DNA of 64,000 bases from Cryptococcus deneoformans JEC21. Lineage: Eukaryota > Basidiomycota > Tremellomycetes > Tremellales > Cryptococcaceae. Both the position numbers and the translations under genes were made by a program. The stretch is from the NCBI RefSeq assembly GCF_000091045.1, contig NC_006683.1:232941-296940 (forward strand). Reading direction: 5' to 3'. Shown here piece by piece: positions 44,897-58,128 of this stretch (position 1 is its first letter; each line of letters begins with the position of its first letter). A model generated the notes under the pieces. That model saw only the letters and a list, made by a program, of their open reading frames with translations. It did not search any database and was not told the origin of the DNA.

Positions 44897-45320
44897 GTTC
44901 GGATGGGTACATGAAGAAGAAAGATGTATAGAGGATAAAAGGTAATTTAGAGAGAGATCCAATACACATGGACGGGATCAAAAGGCGTGACTGACTTCCT
45001 CCAGCCAATAACGCACACTGCAACAAGCGCACTTCGTTCGTTCGGTGTAACTGACATAACAATAAATGGACTTCTACCACTTCCTTCAAGCGCGAGCCAT
45101 TTAAGTAGACTATATCTGGGAAGAAGGAGCTATTAATAACTGAGGGGGTATCCATCGTCCACCAAAAATCCATGTTAGGGAAAGGACCGGTGTACTACAC
45201 TTTGCGGAGCATCGATAAGCGAGACGAGTGTAACCATGAATCGACTTGTAACTAAAGTGCTTTGAAACTCAAATGTCTATCGCTGAAGATCTCTTTCATG
45301 TTTCCTGGTAGACTGCGCCA
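44897..45320. other. Intergenic region
   Basis: About 420 bp from the DCS1 start to the stop of the alcohol dehydrogenase gene; it must hold the DCS1 promoter. Nothing else seen. Confidence 0.4.
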
Positions 45321-46758
45321 TTACTGACCTGGAATAAACACAGTTTTGGATATCTTGCCTTGTTCGAAGAGAGTATAGTACTGCAGCGGCGAAGGGGGTT
45401 ATCTACAGTATAATTGCGTGGCTGGACACTCACCTCTTCAGCTTGACTGAAACCGACCTTATACTCAATAAAGCCCTTGAAGAGCTCTTGGTTGTTCATG
45501 AGCACTTCTAGAGCTGCCGGATAAAAGTGCCTAACAGAGCAACGTCCAAATTGAAGCCTCACGCTACGACTAAGAACATGAGCATGGGCATGTTATGCAC
45601 CCTTCTCTCACGTTTCACCTTTCCTCGTTCGGCAGCCGTAACTCTACATCCTGTCATCTGCCCACCCTCATTAAATGATAAAACTCACTTCTTGTCATAC
45701 AACAAACCACCATCAATCTTGAGCTCCCCGGCATGCACCCCCACACTGCTGACGGCTCCGTAAGGCCTAACAATGCTCAAGGCAGTATCGAAGGCCCCTT
45801 GATTGCCCACAACCTCCAGAACGGCATCAGCACCACGACCTTCGGTGGCAGCCATGACGGCTGATTGCAGTTCGCCAGGAACAAGAGCGGTAGCTCCGTG
45901 CTTGATAGCCAACTCTCGGCGGGCAGGCGTAGGATCGACGGCAAAGACTTTGGAAAAGAGTGTTTGCGCAGAAGTTATGGCACAAAGGCCGACCTAAGTC
46001 GAGTATTTGGCTTGACTGAACTCTCAATTGGAAATGCTAATGCAGAGACTCACAGGCCCACACCCAACCACAACGCAAATATCCTTCTTCTCTCCTTTTC
46101 CACCACGCTCCCCTCCCCGATCAAGAAGTCTCCAAGCGTTCCAAGCCGCACTGTATCCCGTGGGCAAGATATCTGCCATCAAAAGCATCAACTCTTCAGG
46201 CAGTTGTGGAGGCTTGAGTAAAAGACAAGATGCCGCAAGAGGGACACGAACATAGGTGGCCTGGCAACCCGGAAGGGAAGGAGTACCGAACAAGGCTGAG
46301 GAAGTGCATCGGGCAGTGTGGGAGGTTGAGCAGTAATAGCATTTCCCTGGCTCAAGGTTAGGACATGCATACATAGCTAGCCAAAGTATGCAACTCACCG
46401 CATGAGATGGTAAAAGGTACAGCTACAATATCCCCCACATTGAAGCTGTTCACTTCCTTGCCCTTTTGGACAATGGTTCCCACAACCTCATGTCCCATAG
46501 TATAGTCTTTCCCAGCATCTTCTTTAGCCCTGTAAAGGTGTAGATCGGAGCCTACATAGCAAATATTTGTCAAACCTAAAGTTCCACCCTCTGGTGGTCA
46601 TAATAATAGAACGTACCACAAAGTCCAGCGAGATGAACCTTGATGATGACATCTCCTTCGGTCTGCAACTTGGGAGTCGGGACCTGTTCGACCGCAACTT
46701 TGTAGGGATGTTTGAACAAGATGGCATCCATGATTTCTGGCAACTGTGTGGCGGACAT
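45321..46758 (-). CDS. Zinc-dependent alcohol dehydrogenase (MDR superfamily)
   Basis: Six exons (46758-46617, 46551-46399, 46346-46054, 45993-45689, 45563-45434, 45380-45321) sum to 1,083 bases, 360 residues. GroES-like domain with catalytic-zinc ligands in LAGLCGSDLHLYR and MGHEVVGTIV; structural-zinc set CGKCYYCSTSHTARC (C-x2-C-x2-C-x7-C). Rossmann domain with VVVGCGPVGLCA, FAVDPTPARRELA and VLEVVGNQGAFDTAL. The C-terminal FQFGRCSVRHFYP-like block (here LQFGRCSVRHFYP) and YYTLFEQGKISKTVF match the class of zinc-type alcohol dehydrogenases acting on unspecified primary or secondary alcohols or aldehydes. NAD versus NADP preference is not decided. No signal or targeting sequence. Confidence 0.87.
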
Positions 46759-47260
46759 AGTGTATTCTTATTTACTAGGCTAGGGAGAGTATATCAAGAT
46801 TTGCTCGAACTCATGCTGCAGTAGATAATAATAGGAGACGGCGATTGATAAATAATAGCGTCCCTCAGCGGGGGTGTCCACCCTGGCGGCAAAAAGATAA
46901 TAATTAAATAATAAGGGTAACTAATAGGAAAGAGAACGAAGCCACATTCGTAAATCTTCGTTAAATCCCTCGTATCTCTTTCAGTTCTACATATTTCAGA
47001 CGAAGGAAAGCAGCACCTTCTAAATTAGTCGCTCTTTTATATGCCCGATTTTATTGTTCCAAGAGTAAAAGAGCTCGCGACCTCTTCTTGGGTCGTGACT
47101 TGTACTCTCTTTGCTTCAGGACTAAACCTTGTCGAAACTTCGTCAATGGCATACATGATGTGAATGACCACTAGATGTTATAAAAATGGTCTAGTGGATG
47201 TAGATAGCAAGCCCAATTTGCTTTTACTGGTAACCCTGTTCGTTCTAGTGCTTGTGGTGA
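46759..47260. other. Intergenic region
   Basis: About 500 bp upstream of the alcohol dehydrogenase gene and downstream of RPN6. AT-rich near 46830-46930. No gene recognised. Confidence 0.4.
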
Positions 47261-49081
47261 TTAAACCATCTGCGCGGCCTGACAACGATAAGAGAAATCA
47301 GCTATTGCTGTCTAGACGCAACATGTTCAGATGAACGAACCTTATCATTTAGGCCATTCACAACGTCGCTGATATGCTTCAGAGTGCCCAACGCCATTGA
47401 ACATATCCCCTATAAGAATGCTATGTCAACACACATTTCTGTCTTTGTTCGTGATATTAGGAAAACGACTAACCTCATTTGAATAATCATCATGAACTTC
47501 GAGAGTACCCATGCGTTCATTCAAAATACCACAGAACTTTTGGTCCAAAATCATTTGACTCAACCTGGATGAAAAATAGGTTAAATAGTTGTCGGTCTTT
47601 GTAAAAAGAGAACGAAAACAAAAACTCACTTGTCTTCAATGACTTGCAGGCTCTGCCCCACTTCTGAAGCTATCCATGACAGTTCGACTGCAGAATAGGG
47701 TTCAATGACTCTGATAAGATTCTGTTCTAAGAGCGTGTCATAAAGATAAGAGAGATGGGAACGAATGATTTCGTCTTTCTGCAATTCTGGAGGAGCCGTT
47801 AGCTGTTAAGTCTTCACACTACGCAGACCTACGGTCGGAATAATTTTGCAAAGCTGTCTTGAAAAGATCAAGACTGCGTTCCTCAAGAGCCGTCGCAATT
47901 GCTTTCATCGCGTCCACATCTTTGCCTATGTAGGGGGCGGCGCTTTTCAATGATAACAACGAGAAGACGTCGTTAGGCTGGGGGAATCCAGACTTCATCA
48001 GCATATGGGCGAGTTAGCCAAACATCATACTCACGGATCCGATCATAATCTTGCACAATAGCATGTATTTCAAGGCGCTCAGTGCTCTATTGTCTCTCTC
48101 GGCGGATTGACAGAAACCTTCAAAGGCTTCAAAGAAGTAGGAGTACGCTGTTTTGTAATCCTTGTCCTCCGCCATGATAACTCCAGATTGCAGGTCAAGT
48201 TGAGCCTGAAGCGTAGGCGGACAGTATACACTGTTGGCAGTTGTGCGAGCTGAGGTTAGTGCCGTCTTCGCCAGCGCGTGATTGTGCATGTGATGGGCAG
48301 CACGCGACTCCAATAAATACACCTCGGTCAGGATAATCTTATCATCGAATTTTTTGAGTTCTTTGAGAAGAGTTTGGGTGATAGTCAAGGCCTCTTGGTA
48401 TTTCTCGGCATCCAACAAGCTGATTGGTATTGTAGTCAGCTAAGAAGATCTAACATAGTCTTCTCAAACAAAGAGGCCTCACACGTTAATGAGTTTTATC
48501 TCCAGGCTTTGGCGCAAGAAAACCCTCTTTTCTGTGCGGGCCCAGTCTATATTCTCTTGAATGACCTTCATCTGCATATCCTTTGAATCTTGAGGGAAAA
48601 GGTCCAGGAGTGTGCGCACTTTGGAATTGACTGATTAATGTCGTAACTTAAAAGGCTGGGGAAGCAAGCTCACCTAGCTTAGTCGTTTTGGCTTTTGCGA
48701 TATGTGACATGAAAGTTCTAGAGTCCGTTATCAACTGAGACAACTTGTCGAGCATGCTACCAAAATTGTCGTCACAGACAAGTGTCAGAAAGGTTCTATA
48801 GATCATTGTACGGATAGATAAATACCTTGAATCTCTGTAGAGAGTGCCCAACTTGATGAGAGCGACCTCTTTGTCTCTCAAAAGGTCTTCGTTTCCAGCT
48901 AATGAAGAAGAAGGCTTCTATCAGGACCCCTGGAGGCTAAAGCGCATCAATAGAGGAGGAACTCACGTTGACTGTCATCTTGCAATATTTCCTTATAGAG
49001 TCGCTCTGCAGTGGTCGGATCTTTGTCAAAGACACTCGCCGCTTGGTCGAGTTTCTCAGAGGTGGGTGTGTCGACGGACAT
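47261..49081 (-). CDS. RPN6: 26S proteasome lid subunit Rpn6 (PSMD11)
   Basis: PCI-domain scaffold that clamps the lid to the 20S core. Ten exons (49081-48967, 48898-48826, 48756-48674, 48618-48483, 48419-48035, 47977-47833, 47786-47630, 47564-47474, 47409-47341, 47278-47261) sum to 1,272 bases, 423 residues, the normal family length. Marks: [87 protein letters not shown], then the PCI part [36 protein letters not shown]. The last coding exon has 18 bases (AAQMV). Exon 4 donor taken as GTGAGG after AACGT to keep frame. It is divergent from the large gene at 49519 with a 437-bp shared promoter. Confidence 0.92.
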
Positions 49082-49518
49082 GACAAGATGATCTAATGTA
49101 AGAGAATGTGTTCGATTGCTAAAGCCTCAGAATGTCGTGGCGAAGGATACGATGGGTATAGTAACTGGATGAAAGCAAGACGGAATTGACGAGGACGAAG
49201 CAGCAGCAGTATGAATCACCATTTGCACCAACGACGCGCGAGCTCTGCACTTGAATTGATTACATAAGATGATCATACGGGAAGACCATCATCACTATTC
49301 GGCTGCCTCCACCTAGCCGACTGCCCGGAGATAATCGACTCTCCGTGACTTCGGCTTGACGCGTTTCAACATTCGGTGCTGTGAACGCGAATAATGTCAC
49401 AGCTCCGTCTCAGCCCACGAAACGAACATAATAGCCTTTTATCTTTCTGATTTTGTGTCTTCTTCCTCATCGAAACTTTGAGAGCCCCCAGGATACTCGG
49501 AATACTGAAAAAGGACAG
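49082..49518. other. Divergent promoter of RPN6 and the large zinc-finger gene
   Basis: About 437 bp. No Rpn4-type PACE element (GGTGGCAAA) is seen. The frame at 49453 upstream of the next gene lacks an ATG start. Confidence 0.4.
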
Positions 49519-52500
49519 ATGCTCAGTGTACCAGAAGGCAATACGAACGACGATGCTCGAAAAGCTCTCGGTATCCGACCAGGCGGTCAACCTCCACCAC
49601 GAGTGAGTTCAAAGAAGCTCTTGGTCCAAGTATGAGCTGACAATTTTGAAAAGTTGAAACTGGACTACACCAATTTTGATGAAATACCACCTTCCCCAAC
49701 ATTAGCTTACCCCCCTTCGCCGAGATCGCCAACGTCTTCAAGACTTTCATCATCTCCAATCCCTCCTAATAGCTCTACATCCCCTGAACCTTCGAAAACC
49801 TTTCGCCGAGCTACGCGAGCGGGCCCGCATGTTCTGTCAGCAAAGAAAATCCAGAAGATCAGTAGCAGTCGAGGCTTATACGAAAGTAAGAAACTTCTGC
49901 TGTATCTTCTGGATACCTTTGAGCAAAGAGAGACGGCCCCGGATATCCTCGAGCGCGCAGCTATCTCTGCGCGAGAAATTTCTGGGCGTTCAAAAGGCAA
50001 GGGCAAAGGTAAAGTCTTGAGGCTTGGTCACGCTATAACTGCTGCCGCAGGTTCTTCCAACAGCACAGACTATAGTCGCATACATCGTGCGATGGCTCCA
50101 GCTGCCGGAGTCGGAAGTGAAGATTATGAGGATCATATCGTATTCGATGAGGGACATTGGGATACGGAAGCTGCCTACAATCTGGTAGAACAAACCCGAG
50201 GTCTACTTGTTCTAGCAGAAAAGCAACAGCTGGATCTGTTTGCCGATACAGAAGACAATGATGTGCCCGTACTGGATGCAACGCCAGTCAAGAGCAAGGG
50301 GCGTGCTGGTCGCTTCTCTTCTGTTTCTCCATCAACAGCTTTCTCCAAAGGTAATAGTCAAGCAGCAACCTCAAGCCCTGATACATCTTTTGCCTCAACT
50401 TTATACCCTAACCGCGCATCGACGTCGACAATTCCAAGTATTCCAGGACCTTATCTCCTCGAAAGAACTCTGGACGTTCTTCAATCACTTCTATCTGTCG
50501 ACTGTCTCCATCGAACCCACGCCTTTCGCCCATTGTGTCCACCTAACGCACTTCAAGCTGCTTGTCTAGATATTGCCGCTTATCTATATCAGAAGGGAGA
50601 GATAGGAACAAAGGTACGGGTGGTAGGGATGGTCATTGACGGGTTTTATGGAATGGGAGAAGGTATGGGAGAAAGGGTATGCGAATGGCTAGAGGGTAGA
50701 ATGGGTGACTTGCTGGGTAGGTTAGCTCGAGAAAGAGGAGATTTCAAGAAATCAAAAAACAACGATGTGGAATGGATAGGTGTGTCCGCAATTTTGTGGA
50801 AGATGAACTGACTTTCTGCCATCCAGATCCATTCTCGAAGCCAGTCTCTAAGGCACCTCGCAATGCTGCATTACCTACGTTCGCTATTTCGTCCGAATCA
50901 AGCGACTCTGTACCCCGAAAGGCCTCAGAAACCCTAGGATGGATGCGCTTTTCTCCCACAAGTCCTTCGTCCCCCTTGTTTCATCACGACATCCTGGGTC
51001 TCTTATCCATACAGTCGCTTCGCGATGCTTCATCCACAGCCGTGGAGATTGCAGCACTTGTGCCTCGCATTTTGATGGCCATAACATCAACTATCGATCT
51101 GACTCAATCGAAATTAACAACTATCTATCGTGTTCACCGACTCCTATCGTTGATTCTCAACGCAAAACCTGATTCCTCTCTAGACCTCCTCACAATTATT
51201 GCCCATGCACCACCTCTCTGCCGACGCACCGCTGCTGCAATTCTAGCAACTTTTTACCCCAACGCAGCTGGGCACAATACTGTCGCACGACGATTACCAT
51301 CTACTTCTTACGTTGCCCAACGCATGAAATGGGAGACCGGCCAATTCAGCGTTCTAGGAGAGGACGAGACTGAGGAACACCACTTCGTTCCTTGGAGGGT
51401 CAGTTCACATGATGATCCTACCGCTGAGGTTGTGCGATGTGAGGTTTGCGAGTCAGAGATCCATGGCTTCGGAATCAAATGCACGATGTGCAAAGAACAG
51501 CGCCATCTGCGTTGCTATGATGGCTCTGGTAAGACTCGAAAGGGAGTCTACCAGTACGACGTCGTCACCCTTTCACCTACCTCAACATCATCGCAGCTGT
51601 CGCACGCCAAATTCTGCCCATCCCTTCCTAGACTTGAAGAAGTTTCATTAAACCCGCCTCATGGGTCCAAATGTACGCATCGAAAAGCAGGTCAGCATGT
51701 ACTGGATCTCGTCCATCTTTTCACTCTGACATTGTGTGACGAATGTCATCTTCCCCTCTGGGGTGTTTCGAAGCAAGGATATACTTGCCAGAATGGATGT
51801 CAGAAGTTTTTCCATTCTCACTGCGTGGATAAGATGGAAGAAACTGGAGTCGGTGAATGTCGTTATGGCAGGGAGCTAGTCGTCGATGAGATCTCAGAAG
51901 CAGGAAACAATCCGTTCGTCATTACCCGTGACAGATTGCAAAGCAGTTTCCATCAACATTACAATGGTTTCCTTCCCTCAGAAGACGAGTTGAAAGGAAA
52001 AACTTTCGACGAAATTGGGGTTACATTCGGTACAATCTGGATTCAGTACCAACTCATCAAGAATGGTCTTTCTTCTGGTTCACTGCGCGTCTCTAGCGAA
52101 GATAAGAAAGTGACATCTGACCCCTTAGGCCTCAAAACTATCTTGAAGACATATGAGGAACTCCTTCAATCTCACGAGCAACCTATCTCTACAGCTGTGG
52201 CTGACTTTACCCATGCTGCCACGTTAGAAAAGCCCTTGGGGACAGGGTACCTCTTCTCCGAGAAATTCCTTGGTTATTGTACCGCCCTCATTCGTGCTCC
52301 AACTAAAAGCTCAGGCATACCTTCTCGAGAGGGGGAAAACCTCGGAGATGGCTTTTTGACCCCACAGGGGTTGCCTCTCTCTCCAGAAGTAGAAGGAGAC
52401 AAAGTGGACAAGTGCTATGAGACTTTGCCCTTAAGCATCATCTTACAATCTCTAGCGACAGATTTGTCCCTTTCCGACAAAGTTGTTGCCACAGCGTTCC

Positions 52501-55500
52501 TCAATCACTTATCATTGGTCGGTTTCATCTCTGTATTTGATACTGCATTCCTCACGTCACAATGTCTGGCCGAACGACGGGAGATAAAAGTGTCCTTCAT
52601 CTTGCCTCTTCTCATAGACTCCTCTCCCAACACAGAACTGTTGGTTCTTGCGATCGAAGCTTTGCTTGATGATCTTGATTTGACAATGAATGAGCAAGGT
52701 CTGAGATTGTTGGCGACCAGAGCATGGCCAAGTTTGCTTTGCGCGCCATATGCTCTAGAGAGACTGGGGAAAGCGTGTGTCTCTTGGGTCATATCCGAGG
52801 TGCGAAACCCGTGAACTCGACTGCCAAAAATTCAAAGCTGACGAGACACACAGGAGGACTCCTTACGAGATATTATTAAGAAGTATGCGTCAAAGAATCG
52901 TCGTATACCAGGTGTGCGACCTGCTGCTGGAGCTCAGAAAGGCTCAGTGGATATGTATAAGCAGGACAGACAAAGGTTGAGAAGGATGTTCGTAAAGCCC
53001 TGGTTGAAGGCGCTGCATGACCAAGATTCAGCATTGTAAGGCTTTTGTTTGCTATCGTAAACAGAAATGAAAGCAGCTGATATTCTCGATCGAAGATATG
53101 CGCATATCGTGTACGAGCAATGCAAGCTGGTGGCCGCAAATGTTGCTATGGAAGATATGAGTGGGGCAAGTGAAGAACAAGTGAGACTTACCCTACTGAT
53201 GCTAATGAATCAGACGCTAAAGCCAGATAGGTGGCATCTAGAATGGCAGGAGTAGCAGCCAATAAGATGACAAGTATGGGAGAGGCTGGTATGCTATTTT
53301 CCATTGTTATGGAGCTGTTGACGGCTTGGTTGGAGGACTTGGGACCTCTGGCTGATCATGTGGGTGATAGTTGCCAACGGTTTATAAGAGAGAGCTTATG
53401 AGTGAAATGCAGGACGTCGCTTATCGCGCCTTGCCACGTCTTCTTGATCATCAACCTGCTGACTCTTCTGATATCTTCGCTATTTCCTTGTCCACGGCCC
53501 AGGCCAACCCTGCAGATCTTGCTCGAGTCTGTCGATGGATGCGAGTGCTGTCTTACTCTGGGGTGGAAATCCCTTGGGAACTTTTACTGCCCTTAGTAGA
53601 CTTGCAAGCTAGATCTCCTGCCTTTACCTGTGATGACAGTGCCTATGGTGCGTCAGCCGAAGCCAAATTGGATCTAGTTATCGCAATCAATTCTAATCGG
53701 GCGGTGATTGAGCCGCAAACATTTGCAAGCACCTGTTCTCAGTTGGCTATTGGTGTTTTCAGTGATGTGGGAAAAGACGGAAAGATGGAACCATTGGAGT
53801 AAGTTTCTTCATGGCGAATCTTAAGCATCTTGCTGACAGTTAATAGATTGGAACTGCTGAAGCGTACTATGCTCCTTATTTTGCAGGCTTACGGAGTCCC
53901 AGTTGACGAAATCGCCGAAACCACCTTGGATGTAGGGATGTCCAGTACCGGACAACCTCCCATGTAGGTTGACTGTACGACTGTGTGAAGCGTACTGACA
54001 TCCGTACTTTGCACGGATAGCACCGTCAAAAAGCACCAAAACCCCATCCCTAACGTACGATTTCCTTTGAACGCTGATATGGTTGTCGGCGCGGCTACAC
54101 TATTGGAGCGTAGCTCTTGTCCTACCGAGATGGTGCTTGATTTCTTGTGGTTGCTGTCCGCAAAGGCAAGCATGGTTGATGATCCAGTCGGCTTCGTAAG
54201 TAGGACTCTATAGTTAATGCCGATCACTCATGCTTTGTAGCTGCACCATACGTGTCCAAAGATATATGGAATGTGAGTCAGCATAGAGTTCCATCTTCAT
54301 ATCGAAGCTGACTTGACAACAGGATCTGGCCCCTGATAGGCCTCCCCATAGATAGACGTTCACGGGCCAGGGTTTTATTGAAGCTGCTCAGTGTTAATTC
54401 GGCCCCTTTGGAAAGGATTATCCATACTCAGTTGGAGTTCTCGCCAGAGGCCAGGTGAGCTCTTGCATCGACTGAATTCCCATGGCATGACCGCTAATTG
54501 GTTATCATTCAGGACCCAAGCGCGTGAACGTCTTCTGACCTTTATCCTTGAGCTCGCAGATACTTCTGTTAACTATGAGTTATCTAATTGGCGAGCTGCC
54601 ACGGTGGGCTTAATTTTGTTATTCTTTGACGTTTTGTTGGACCCCAAAGATGTTATACCGGACAACATTATTATCCTCAAGACATTACAGCCCACGCAGC
54701 TAAACGCCATGTCTATGTGCTTTGAAGAGCATCTGGTAAAAGGTAGCGATGAGAGAAGACTTGTCTTGCTAACTAAATTGAGTCGGCTGAGAATGAGCAT
54801 ACCTCAATGGGCTAGTGAGTCGAGGGTGATGTAAGATCTGTTGCGCTGCGAACTGACGAGTTGTTAGTTATCTCGTGGACGACCGTCGATGAGCTTTTAG
54901 CTGAGGAAGTTGCCAGTTTAACTCAATTCAAACGCGCTCGTCAAGTAAATTGGACTATTTTTTAGAGATACGATTGGCTAACACAGGTGACAGTCTCAAA
55001 CAGACTCCGGTCTGGTCGATTCCCAGAATGTCGCCTACTCGCTCATTTCTTTGGGCCTCGAAATGCTCGCGGCTGGTGTCTCCATAACATGGATTACCGC
55101 TCAGCGCTTCCAGCAACGAGTGGCGGCGGCCTGTGCCCTTCCTTGGTTCAACCCACCTGTCTTTACGGCAGTTGTTCTGCCTGGATTACGGTCGGTGCTG
55201 GATAGCCCCATCAGAATTATGATCGCGGGTGAAACTTTCGAAAGCAAGGTGAAGAAAACGGTCCTGGTTGGCAGCTTGTTTGTACCCGTTGTCATCGACT
55301 TCGCCCAAGAGTTAAAAAAGTACGACGCCGCTGTACAGAGAATCTTGCTGGATATCTTGATGGTCACGTTCTTCAAGGTCAGCCAAGCGTTCGTTGACTG
55401 GTCGTCGAAAGTATAGTGCTGAGGGTAAATCTAGCAAGACGTCACCAGGGTCGAACTCTCCACGTACAGCGCTGTACAGAAGATAGCAGACTTTGTTTTG

Positions 55501-57761
55501 ACAGACGAATGTTCAGAAAATAGGTTGCTTGCCTTGCAGGTTTTACAAATTGCTGTGGCTAAGGTGGAAAGAGATAAGATTATACGTGCAGTGCCGTACG
55601 TCCAATTTTCAACTCTCCTTGGAAGTAATACTGATTCCACGTTACAGCCCAGCCTTCAATACAGTGGCAAAGGCTCTGGTCAAAGAGCTGGAAGCGGAGT
55701 ATGGGGATCCGGCGGTGGTTGAGCAAAGTGAGTTCTTGGATATTGAACTCCAAACCACCCAGAGTAATTGATTTGGGACAGGTCAACTGTTCTTGTGGAA
55801 TATCGTGAAGAGGTGAGTTTATTTGTACGACATTGCTTCACCACTAACCGTTTGTCTTCTTTCAGCTTTGGACGTTCGGGACTCTACCTTCAGCTATTCA
55901 GAGTAAGTCACGAGAAGAAGAGAATGTCAGACGCGTAACTAACTTACCTCATTTGCAGAACGAGTCAGAATCCTACGACCCATCATCCCCTGACGTGACT
56001 TCGCTTGCTAAGGCCTTGCAAATTTTGCACAGTGAACAAGAGAGGGAAGCATTGCCTCAAGCAAGCCTGTTTGACAATGTTTTCCATGACCTGTGTGTTC
56101 TCTTGGGCCTCGGTTTAAATTTAGTCACTGACTATAGTTAGATTGGATGTGACCAAGCGACCAAGACGACAGGTGATACATATCATTGAGGCATTTGCTC
56201 GTTTTGCCACAGCCTTTGAAGGGCATTTGACCGAGGAAGCTGCACAAGGTGGGATTTGAATTGCATGGCAGGTTCGTTCCAAAATTGACGACTGATTCCA
56301 ATCAGATTTTGGCACGTTTATAAACCGCCTGAGCAAACTGATTGCAGAATGGAGTTTCGATTTCGATCCCAATCCTATATTACAGAGCTGTGCCAAAATA
56401 TTGGATCTCGCGCCCTCAGCATCTTTAGTTGTACGGACTTCTCATTTGGAGTCAGAAATCTTCTTTACTGACCCCCGTTAAGCCTCTGTTGAGTCAAGTG
56501 TCAACCATACTGAACCATTGTATGGGTCATTTTGCGGTGAAACGAGCCACAGCGATTCGATTGTTGGAATCTGGAGAAACAGCCTCCAGAAAAGCTCAGA
56601 CTGAAAATCAGATACGAATAGTCCTGTTTGAAATGGCTGGAGCTGCTATTAATGGATTAGCCGTAACCCCTGAAGGTCTCTACACCCTTCTCAAAGTAAG
56701 TTTCTTTGGGCGTACGGAGATAGAAGCTGATGGCCCATCAAGTACCTCACTTCCGACGCCTTCTCTCGACCTACTCCTGATTCACAAGTATCACCTGAGC
56801 AGATTCGTGTGCTATCAGACGCTTCCGCTGGCTGTGTCCACATACTGCGCAACGGTCATCCGACACTCGAGTCTAAGTTGATGAGTGCAGAAGTGCTACT
56901 TGGAGTGTTAAATGAAGCAGGGACCGTTCTCTGTCAAGCTGAGATGGTTGTACCAGGTGCCATCAGCCGAAACTTAACGCAGTTGACTTTAGATGTAAGT
57001 GTCGGGGAGCAAACCAGTCATTTGCAGATATTAATCACCTCTGTCCTTTAGGCGGCTTCCTCCCAAGTCTATTTTTTCATTTATCTATTACTATCTTCCC
57101 TTGACCTCAGGATGGGCCGTGCCCGTTCACGTCTTCTTTCCCTTTATCCCCTTCTCTCCCGAGCAACTTCCTTATGTCTTCGGGCGGCATCTGACTACAT
57201 GTCACTGCAAGATGTCGAAAGCCATGGGACATCCCTCATTTCCTTGGCATTTATGGTCATGAGACTGGCGTTACTGGCTGTTCGTGACGGACCGGTATCG
57301 AATGAGGACGGAGAGAAAGAAGCGGGAGGCGAAGATGCGGTAAATATATTGTGGATCAGGATATGGCCGGAGTGGATCAGGCTGTTTAGACTGTCATTTG
57401 AATCCGGTTGTATCAACGGCGTAAGTTTAGTGTTCATTTCGATACGAAAAAGCTAACCCGTGGTCAGGCTTTGAGGACTGTGACGCACTCTGTTTTCCTA
57501 GACCTCCTGATCTTCCTCGGCGTCATTCAGTCACCTATTCTCATACGCCACACCGAATCACTCTCCGTGAATCTTGCCATGCTTGTTCAGTACCAAGAAA
57601 CATCAGGCGTAACTTCCTCCGGCAAGTTGCAGAAAGCAACGCAGATTATGGAGAAGGTGGGGACGCTTAGTGTAGTGGGGGTGGCAGACAGGGTGGGAAT
57701 TGTGGAGAGTTTGAAGGCGGACTTGCTGGCGACGGAGAGAATGAAAGTTCTGAACAGGTAG
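49519..57761 (+). CDS. Very large protein with two C1/PHD-like zinc fingers, unknown function
   Basis: About 2,300 residues over some 25 exons. Worked out: 49519-49602, 49654-50779, 50827-52799, 52854-53035, 53096-53180, 53231-53359, 53413-53798, then from 53847 on; all checked phases agree. Many more short exons follow to the stop at 57759-57761 (KVLNR). After a Ser/Pro-rich N-terminus comes a helical region, then two cysteine clusters: CEVCESEIHGFGIKCTMC with H-x2-C (about 51440-51520) and CDECHLPLWGVSKQGYTC with HSHC (about 51735-51830), the second close to C1 (phorbol-ester/DAG) spacing. The rest looks like helical repeats (ARM/HEAT-like), e.g. LLILQAYGVPVDEIAETTLD. I do not recognise the family. 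A UNC79/UNC80-type HEAT scaffold is one idea only an HMM search can test. Confidence 0.75.
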
Positions 57762-58128
57762 ATCAATCATTTGTATAGCATTTATAGTGCACTAGAGTAC
57801 TATTTGTACAGTTGTAATTCATTTGATTCATTATATTATTTATTCAAGTTGCTTCTTTCATTCGTTCGCTCCTTTTGGCCTTATTACGTACCCTTCATGC
57901 AACAAACATTGTGACGCAATGACATGAGTTCGGAGTTTGCTGTCTCTCCGCTCAGGCACGCCTTGTACCAAGTTTTGGAAGGATGCAATCGTTCAAAGGG
58001 TGTTTTCGCTTCCTTCACATGGCAATTTTTTCAATTACTAATATTGGTACAAGGTGTACTGACAAAGCAGTAGCTAAATACATATAATATATATAGTGTC
58101 CCTGCCGACATCAAGAACAGGATCAACT
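57762..58128. other. Intergenic region
   Basis: About 370 bp between the large gene and FCF2, same strand. ATATAATATATATAG at about 58082-58096 is a possible TATA region of FCF2, some 35 bp before its ATG. Confidence 0.45.
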
